DNA of 64,000 bases from Dyella caseinilytica. Lineage in GTDB: Bacteria; Pseudomonadota; Gammaproteobacteria; Xanthomonadales; Rhodanobacteraceae. The notes beneath the pieces are model-generated. The model was given only the letters and a program-made list of their open reading frames with translations. It did not search any database and was not told the origin of the DNA. The DNA lies in assembly GCF_016865235.1 (NCBI RefSeq), contig NZ_CP064030.1, positions 992,001 to 1,056,000 of the forward strand, given 5' to 3'. A program made the translations under genes and the position numbers. Within the stretch, counting starts at the first letter, position 1. Each line of letters opens with the position of its first letter. This document shows positions 58,965-64,000 of this stretch, piece by piece.

Positions 58965-60467
58965 TCAGGGCGCGTCCTTGTGCTGCGGGGCATCGTTTTC
59001 TTTGGCGATGTTGATCGGCGGCAATGGCGCGCCGCCCAGAGCCTTATAAAGCGAGACATAAGCCATATCCCGTTCACCGCGTGCCGAGATCAAGCTGAGT
59101 TGGGCGTTCTGCTGGGCGATCAGCGAGTCCTGCAGTTCGAGCGTGCTGCCCAGGCCGAGGCTGCGGCGCTTGTCTTGCGCGGCGGCGCTACTGTCCAGCG
59201 CCTGCACGACCTGTTCGGCGGCGGCCTCGCGCAGATGCAACTGCTGCAAGTCGCCCATGGCGGTCTCGGTTTCGGCCACGCCTTGCAGCACGGCCTGGCG
59301 ATAGCTGTAGACGGCGGCCTTCAGTTCGTGGTTCTTGGCATGGGCCTGAGCGACGCGCATACCCCAGTCAAACAAGGGCATGTCGACCACGGGGCCGGCG
59401 GAAAAAATGCCTTCGCCGGAACTAATCGTGCGATGGTGGTGCAGGATCGTCAAAGACCAATCCAGCGAGCTACCCAGGCCGATATGCGGATAGACGTCCG
59501 AGCGGGCGATGCCCGCTTCACCGGCTGCACGCAACACATCCGCTTCGGCAGCGGCGATTTCCGGGCGTGTACGCAGCAGGTCCGGCGGCGCGCTGGTCAG
59601 CTGCCAACTGCCCAATTGCGGTTGGGGACCGGCTTGGTCCAGCCAGGCCGGATCCGGCTCCGGTTGACCCAGCAATGCTGCCAGCTGCTGGGCGTTGGCG
59701 TTGATCGCACGCTGCGGATCGCTCAGCGCCATGTCTGCACGCCCCAGTTCAGCCTCGGCGTTGGCCACCTCGGCGGGCGAGGTCAGCTTCAAACCTTCGC
59801 GCACCTGCAAAAGCCTCAGCTTTTCGCGATTGGCGTCACGTATAGCGGTAAGCAGCTGCGCCTGTTCCTGGGCCGTACGCAGTTCGACCCAGCATCGCAC
59901 TACGTCGGCCACCAGCGTGACGTAGGCACTTTGCAATTGCGCATGGGCCTGATCCAGGGTGCCGTCGGCCATACGGTGCGTGCTCTTCCAGGCGCCGAAA
60001 AACGGCAATTCCCAGATGGCGTCAAAGCCGGCAATGAAATACGAAGCACTGGCATTCGGTTCAATCACCTGGTTGGTGTCGGCCTTCAGGCTGGGCAGGT
60101 ATTTGTCGGTAGCGTGCTTATAGAGCGTGCGTGCAGCGATCAGGTGTTCGGTGGCGGCAGCCACATCCAGGTTGTGGTCCAGCGCACGCTGTACCAGCGA
60201 GTTCAGATATGGGTCGTTGAACGCCAGCCACCAGCTGCGCAGGTCCGGTTGTGCGGGATTGGTCGGTGAAACGGCAGCGTTGCGCCAAGTTTGGGGCAAC
60301 GGCGGCTTCAATTCCGGCAAGGGCGCCGCGTGGCAACCCGCCAGCACGGTCAGCACCAACGCAGGAAGCAGGCGGGGCAGGCCGCCAATACGAAGGAATT
60401 TGCGCAGGGTTGAATCGTGCACGTGCTGAAGACCGTTGTGAAAGGCGTGCAAGCAAAACGTAAGCAT
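58965..60467 (-). CDS. Outer-membrane efflux lipoprotein (NodT/OprM type)
   Basis: 500 residues from ATG 60467 (a GTG at 60422 would give a more usual signal peptide). Lipobox VLTVLAGCHAAP, mature Cys near residue 45. Two OEP repeats with long helices: LVQRALDHNLDVAAATEHLIAARTLYKHA and the second repeat beginning DLLRTRPEIAAAEADVLRAAGEAGIARSDVYPHIGL, typical of RND/ABC outer-membrane factors. It is first in the exporter operon and forms the outer-membrane channel of the tripartite pump. A C-terminal acidic tail ends EKNDAPQHKDAP-like. Confidence 0.93.
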   Translation of the reverse strand: MLTFCLHAFHNGLQHVHDSTLRKFLRIGGLPRLLPALVLTVLAGCHAAPLPELKPPLPQTWRNAAVSPTNPAQPDLRSWWLAFNDPYLNSLVQRALDHNLDVAAATEHLIAARTLYKHATDKYLPSLKADTNQVIEPNASASYFIAGFDAIWELPFFGAWKSTHRMADGTLDQAHAQLQSAYVTLVADVVRCWVELRTAQEQAQLLTAIRDANREKLRLLQVREGLKLTSPAEVANAEAELGRADMALSDPQRAINANAQQLAALLGQPEPDPAWLDQAGPQPQLGSWQLTSAPPDLLRTRPEIAAAEADVLRAAGEAGIARSDVYPHIGLGSSLDWSLTILHHHRTISSGEGIFSAGPVVDMPLFDWGMRVAQAHAKNHELKAAVYSYRQAVLQGVAETETAMGDLQQLHLREAAAEQVVQALDSSAAAQDKRRSLGLGSTLELQDSLIAQQNAQLSLISARGERDMAYVSLYKALGGAPLPPINIAKENDAPQHKDAP

Positions 60468-60524
60468 ATCTGGTCGGACCCAAGATTTGGCTTACTTACG
60501 CAAGGCTTGCTTACCTAGAAAGGA

Positions 60525-60545
60525 GACCGAAAGGGGGGGGCGGTC
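60525..60545. repeat. Poly-G tract (G8) in a small hairpin
   Basis: Eight consecutive G at 60533-60540, flanked by GACCG and CGGTC. It lies between divergent genes, upstream of the exporter operon and of the HAD phosphatase. Tracts of this length can slip during replication. Confidence 0.6.
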
Positions 60546-60594
60546 AAGATGACTGCCACCCTGATGTTTACCTTGATGCTGGAGTGGCTTGCGC

Positions 60595-61296
60595 GTGACT
60601 GCCTGGAACATCCTCTGCGACTTCGACGGCACTATTTCAGTTGAAGACGTGATCGACTCGCTGCTGGACCGTTTCGGGCGCCCCGGATGGGAAGCGCTGG
60701 AGCAAGACTGGCGTGCCGGCCGCATTGGCTCACGTGAATGCATGAGCGGCCAGGTAGCCCTGCTCGATATGCGCAAGGAAGAACTGGATACGCATCTGGA
60801 TGGCCTGTGGATCGACCACGCCTTTCCGGCGTTCGTGGCGCGCTGCAGCGAATTGCAGACGCCGATCCGCGTCGTCAGCGATGGCCTGGATTACGCCATC
60901 CATCGTATTCTCGGTCGCTACGATCTGGATCATCTTCCGCTGGCCGCCAACCACCTGGCGCCGGCCACGCCGCCGCGCCAATGGCAGCTCACCTCGCCGT
61001 TTCAGGCGGAAGGTTGCCGCAGTGGTACCTGCAAATGCGCGTGCGTGGCACAAGCGCGCAAGACGAGCGGCAAGACGTTGTTGATCGGCGATGGCGCTTC
61101 GGATTTCTGCGCTGCCGATCAGGTTGATTTCGTGTTCGCCAAGCATCGCCTGATCGAACATTGCCGTGCCGCTGGCATCCCCTATGTGCCGATCACCGGT
61201 TTCGAGGATGCACTGGATCTGTTGCCGCGCCTGCTTGATGGCAGCTTGCTGGCTGAGCATGTGCAGTCGGTATTGCCGGCGGTTTCCAATTTCTGA
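60595..61296 (+). CDS. MtnX-like HAD-superfamily phosphatase
   Basis: 233 residues from GTG 60595; TTG 60589 is also possible, with GGAG a few bases before. HAD motif I is CDFDGTISVEDV, motif II lies in IRVVSDGLD and motif III with the final Asp in IGDGASDFCAADQVD. It is similar to MtnX, the phosphatase of methionine salvage, and to phosphoserine phosphatase-like IB enzymes, and contains a short cysteine cluster (GCRSGTCKCACV). No other methionine-salvage gene is present, so the substrate is uncertain. The aminotransferase follows after a REP pair. Confidence 0.85.
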   Translation: MTAWNILCDFDGTISVEDVIDSLLDRFGRPGWEALEQDWRAGRIGSRECMSGQVALLDMRKEELDTHLDGLWIDHAFPAFVARCSELQTPIRVVSDGLDYAIHRILGRYDLDHLPLAANHLAPATPPRQWQLTSPFQAEGCRSGTCKCACVAQARKTSGKTLLIGDGASDFCAADQVDFVFAKHRLIEHCRAAGIPYVPITGFEDALDLLPRLLDGSLLAEHVQSVLPAVSNF

Positions 61297-61339
61297 TTTT
61301 TTGATGCGTGCGATGTGTTTCGTCGCTCCGTCATGTCGT

Positions 61340-61420
61340 CCGTCGTCCCGGCGTAGGCCGGGACCCAGCGACTTGCGGGCCTTCAAAGTCACTGGGTCCC
61401 GGCCTGCGCCGGGACGACGG
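61340..61420. repeat. REP pair (BIME), family B
   Basis: CCGTCGTCCCGGCGTAGGCC to GGGACCCAGCGACT (61340-61373) is matched in inverse by GTCACTGGGTCCCGGCCTGC to GACGACGG (61388-61420). Same element as 3342-3424. Confidence 0.9.
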
Positions 61421-61490
61421 TAAGGCAAGATTGCGGCGCAACGCATAACTTAAGGTTTCTTTCTCACCTCTTCTCTTTGGTATCTCCCCG

Positions 61491-62900
61491 ATGAACGCCT
61501 ACGACCCCAACGCCCTTGTCGGCGTGATCCCCGACGCCCAACTGCTGGCCGACGAAGCCGAATGGAGTTCCTTCGGCGACACCGTGCACTACGTCGATCC
61601 GCCCAAGATCTTCCGCCATGGCGAAGGCAGCTGGATGTACGACACCGCTGGTGTGCCGTTCCTCGATCTGCAGATGTGGTACTCGGCGGTGAACTTCGGC
61701 TACAGCAACAAGCGCCTCAACGACACACTGAAGCGCCAGATCGACGTGTTGCCGCAAGTCGCCAGCCAGTATCTGCACCAGACGCGTATCGAACTGGCTA
61801 AGACCATCGCGGTGGACGCGCAGCAGAAGTTTGGCATCAAGGGCCGCGTGCACTTCAACGTCGGTGGTGCGCAGGCGGTGGAAGATTCGCTCAAGCTGGT
61901 GCGTAACTACAAGAACGGCAAGAGCCTGATGTTCGCCTTTGAAGGCGGTTATCACGGTCGTACGCTGGGCGCGTCGTCCATCACCTCCAGCTATCGCTAT
62001 CGCCGTCGCTTTGGCCACTTCGGCGAGCGTGCGATGTTCATTCCGTTCCCGTATCCGTTCCGTCGCCCGAAGGGCATGACGCCGGACGAGTATTCCGACG
62101 CCTGCGTGCGCCAGTTCGAGCGCCTGTTCGAAACCGAATACAACGGCGTATGGGATCCGAAGGTCAATCAGGCCGAATACGCCGCCTTCTACGTTGAGCC
62201 GATCCAGGGTACTGGCGGTTACGTGATTCCGCCGAAGCATTTCTTCAAAGATCTCAAGAAGGTGCTCGACAAGTACGGCATCTTGATGGTGGTCGACGAA
62301 ATCCAGATGGGTTTCTGGCGCACCGGCAAGCTGTGGTCGATCGAGCACTTCGGCGTCACGCCGGATGTCATCGTGTTCGGCAAGGCGCTCACCAACGGCC
62401 TCAATCCGCTGTCTGGCTTGTGGGCGCGCGAAGAGATGATCAACCCCACCATCTTCCCGCCGGGCTCCACCCATTCCACCTTCAACTCCAACCCGCTCGG
62501 TACGTCGTTGGGTCTGGAAGTGATCAAGATGGGCTACGAGCTCAATTACGAAAAGACCGTGGCCGAAAAGGGTGCGCATTTCCTCGACGCGCTGAAGGAT
62601 CTGCAGAAGCGCCACAAGGAAATCGGCGATGTCGATGGTCTAGGTCTCGCCCTGCGCGCTGAAATTTGCACTGACGATGGCTTCACGCCTAACAAGGCAC
62701 TCTTGGACAAGATGGTCGATATTGGCCTGGCAGGTGATCTTGAGCACAACGGCAAGAAGATCGGTCTCGTGCTTGATGTAGGTGGCTGGTACAAGAACGT
62801 GATCACGTTCGCACCGTCGCTGGACATCACGCATGAAGAAATCGATCTTGCCATCTCGCTACTCGATCAGCTGATCACCAAGGCAAAGAAGGCGATGTAA
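61491..62900 (+). CDS. Class III PLP-dependent aminotransferase (GABA/lysine type)
   Basis: 469 residues. It has NVGGAQAVEDSLKLVRNY, FEGGYHGRTLGASSITSSY, VVDEIQMGFWRTGKLW and the PLP-Lys in VIVFGKALTNGLNPLSGLWA. The DEIQ-G pattern is normal for class III, unlike the aminotransferase at 24634. Very high conservation is usual for this gene in the order. Candidate substrates are omega-amino acids such as lysine or GABA. It follows the HAD phosphatase in the same direction. Terminated at 62983. Confidence 0.9.
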   Translation: MNAYDPNALVGVIPDAQLLADEAEWSSFGDTVHYVDPPKIFRHGEGSWMYDTAGVPFLDLQMWYSAVNFGYSNKRLNDTLKRQIDVLPQVASQYLHQTRIELAKTIAVDAQQKFGIKGRVHFNVGGAQAVEDSLKLVRNYKNGKSLMFAFEGGYHGRTLGASSITSSYRYRRRFGHFGERAMFIPFPYPFRRPKGMTPDEYSDACVRQFERLFETEYNGVWDPKVNQAEYAAFYVEPIQGTGGYVIPPKHFFKDLKKVLDKYGILMVVDEIQMGFWRTGKLWSIEHFGVTPDVIVFGKALTNGLNPLSGLWAREEMINPTIFPPGSTHSTFNSNPLGTSLGLEVIKMGYELNYEKTVAEKGAHFLDALKDLQKRHKEIGDVDGLGLALRAEICTDDGFTPNKALLDKMVDIGLAGDLEHNGKKIGLVLDVGGWYKNVITFAPSLDITHEEIDLAISLLDQLITKAKKAM

Positions 62901-62982
62901 GACGGTTGTGGCGGACAGCTGGACGTCTGCCTATGAAAAAGTTTTTGTCGACATTTCCCATGCAGGGGAAGCTGGCAAACAC

Positions 62983-63008
62983 GGCGGCGCTTAGCGCCGC
63001 CTTTTTTT
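62983..63008 (+). terminator. Intrinsic terminator after the aminotransferase
   Basis: Eight-base stem GGCGGCGC/GCGCCGCC with a TTA loop and seven T. Confidence 0.92.
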
Positions 63009-63080
63009 ATGCGGCGTAACGTTGCTTTGCGCATCTTCGTGCTGCGGGTTAGGCATCACTCATAGGCACGATGTTCACGT

Positions 63081-64000
63081 TCATCCCCGCTTGACGGGGA
63101 AGATGATTTCTACGCGCAAGCCACCTTTTTTGCTCGCTGCGAAATAACGCACTTTGGCGTCGTGCCATTCGGCGATGCGTTGCACGATGGCCAAGCCCAG
63201 GCCACTGCCTTCCTCGGCACAGCCGGGTACGCGGAAGAAGCGTTCGCCGAGGCGTTCGATCCACGCAAGCGGCACGCCGGGACCGTTGTCTTCCACCGCG
63301 AGGCAGATGTCTTCGCCTTCACGCGAAAGTGCCACGGTCATCAGGGCGCCACTGCCGGCATAACGCAGGCTGTTGTCGATCAGGTTGTCGAGCATTTCTT
63401 GCAGGCGGTGGCGATCGCCGTCGATCCATAACGGACCGGCGGGGCCGTCATAGCCGAGGTCGATATTCGCCGCGATCGCCTCGTGCACACGCTGCCCGAC
63501 CAGTTCAGGAATCAGGACGGCCATATCAAGCGGCTCGCTATCGCCGTCTTCATGCTCGATGGTTTGCGCACGCGTGAGGGCCAGCAGCTGGCTGGAGGTG
63601 CGGTTGGCGCGTTGAATCAAGCGCTGAATGTGGTTAAGTGCGTCTTGGACCGTGGCCGAATCGGAACTGGCCTGCGCGCGCTCAGCGTGCACGCTCAAGC
63701 CCGCCAGCGGTGTGCGTAGCTGATGCGCGGCGTCGGCGATGAAGCGTTCCTGCAAGGCAAGCATGGCGCGCAGGCGCGCGAACAGGCCATCGATGGTGCG
63801 CGTCAATGGCAGGATTTCCTCGGGTACGTCTTCGTCGCCGATCGGCGCCAGATCGTGCTGGCGGTTGGCCAATTGCGTGGTGAGCGGGTCGAGTTGCCGC
63901 AAACCGGTACGCACGCCCAGCCATACCAGCAGGAAGGCGGCAAAGATCAACACGGTTTGCGCGGGAATGCTCAGCAGCAGGATCTGCCGCGCTTCCATGT
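63081..64000 (-). CDS. Sensor histidine kinase, 5' end outside the window
   Basis: About 306 residues are present and the frame continues past the right edge; the ATG at 63998 is probably internal. It begins at the second membrane helix (AQTVLIFAAFLLVWLGVRTGL), then a HAMP-like region, the H box DAAHQLRTPLAGLSVHAERAQ, N box DNLIDNSLRYA, and G boxes DNGPGVP and GSGLGLAIVQRIAEWH. This is the TctE/QseC type of EnvZ-class kinase. The cognate regulator should lie beyond the window. Confidence 0.93.
   Translation of the reverse strand, partial: MEARQILLLSIPAQTVLIFAAFLLVWLGVRTGLRQLDPLTTQLANRQHDLAPIGDEDVPEEILPLTRTIDGLFARLRAMLALQERFIADAAHQLRTPLAGLSVHAERAQASSDSATVQDALNHIQRLIQRANRTSSQLLALTRAQTIEHEDGDSEPLDMAVLIPELVGQRVHEAIAANIDLGYDGPAGPLWIDGDRHRLQEMLDNLIDNSLRYAGSGALMTVALSREGEDICLAVEDNGPGVPLAWIERLGERFFRVPGCAEEGSGLGLAIVQRIAEWHDAKVRYFAASKKGGLRVEIIFPVKRG

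Noticed and set aside
50675..60467. Siderophore (enterobactin-like) locus
   Set aside because: Although the synthetase has EntF layout, there is no dihydroxybenzoate gene, no TonB receptor and no Fur-box-like sequence; the pocket code is not serine-like.
56071..60467. MacAB-type macrolide exporter
   Set aside because: ATPase and permease are separate and the permease has the DevC layout; MacB is a fusion. Drug export cannot be excluded.

Overview
The window is bacterial chromosome, gene-dense and GC-rich (composition judged by eye). Gene content and order point to a gammaproteobacterium of the Xanthomonadales, most likely family Rhodanobacteraceae (Dyella, Rhodanobacter or a relative). The supporting features are the thrS-infC-rpmI-rplT-pheS-pheT-ihfA-merR string, queA-tgt-yajC-secD-secF, a sufBCDS operon led by an Rrf2 regulator, amgK-murU cell-wall recycling, and many palindromic REP-type repeats in the gaps. 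The taxon is inferred from gene content; no marker comparison was possible. Most of the window is core chromosome, with no integrase, transposase, plasmid or phage gene and no CRISPR array.

Layout. 1-6.5 kb: start of a peptide permease, dgkA, a LemA/TPM envelope cluster, an orphan FimT-like pseudopilin, uvrB and tRNA-Val. 7-8.6 kb: a HemJ-like protein and a UDP-glucuronate epimerase. 8.7-16.7 kb: the translation cluster, preceded by what looks like a leader-peptide attenuator for thrS, and ending in tRNA-Pro. 16.8-26 kb: an unknown protein with an HE..E motif, a chemoreceptor with a sigma-28 promoter, divergent serA and D-2-hydroxyglutarate dehydrogenase, a proline iminopeptidase, upp, a PsiF-like protein and a class III aminotransferase. 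26-30 kb: an ABC-2 exporter with a DesK/DesR-type two-component pair. 30-36 kb: queuosine synthesis and Sec accessory genes. 36-41.6 kb: motAB with a sigma-28 promoter, murU-amgK, and amtB-glnK with a sigma-54 promoter. 41.8-50 kb: the SUF iron-sulfur operon, which carries an LprI-like secreted protein between sufB and sufC. It is followed by an ECF sigma unit with a near-symmetric divergent promoter, a GNAT acetyltransferase and a Rieske ferredoxin.

50-60.5 kb is the most unusual part. A four-domain nonribosomal peptide synthetase module (C-A-PCP-TE) overlaps a UDP-glycosyltransferase of the sterol-glucosyltransferase type. Facing it is an operon for a complete tripartite exporter: outer-membrane factor, FtsX-type permease, separate ATPase and lipoprotein adaptor, arranged like DevBCA plus a TolC-type partner. 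My inference is a small locus that makes, glycosylates and exports an acyl-amino-acid or small peptide product. The adenylation pocket, read by hand, is nearest to the glycine code. No product is known to me. The window ends with a HAD phosphatase, a second class III aminotransferase and the 3' part of a sensor kinase.

How the genes work together. Nitrogen control (glnK-amtB), motility (motAB and a chemoreceptor sharing a sigma-28 signature), Fe-S assembly (self-regulated suf operon) and translation-factor supply (thrS attenuator, non-AUG infC start) each show readable regulatory DNA. Promoter and operator calls are by-eye consensus matches and remain predictions.
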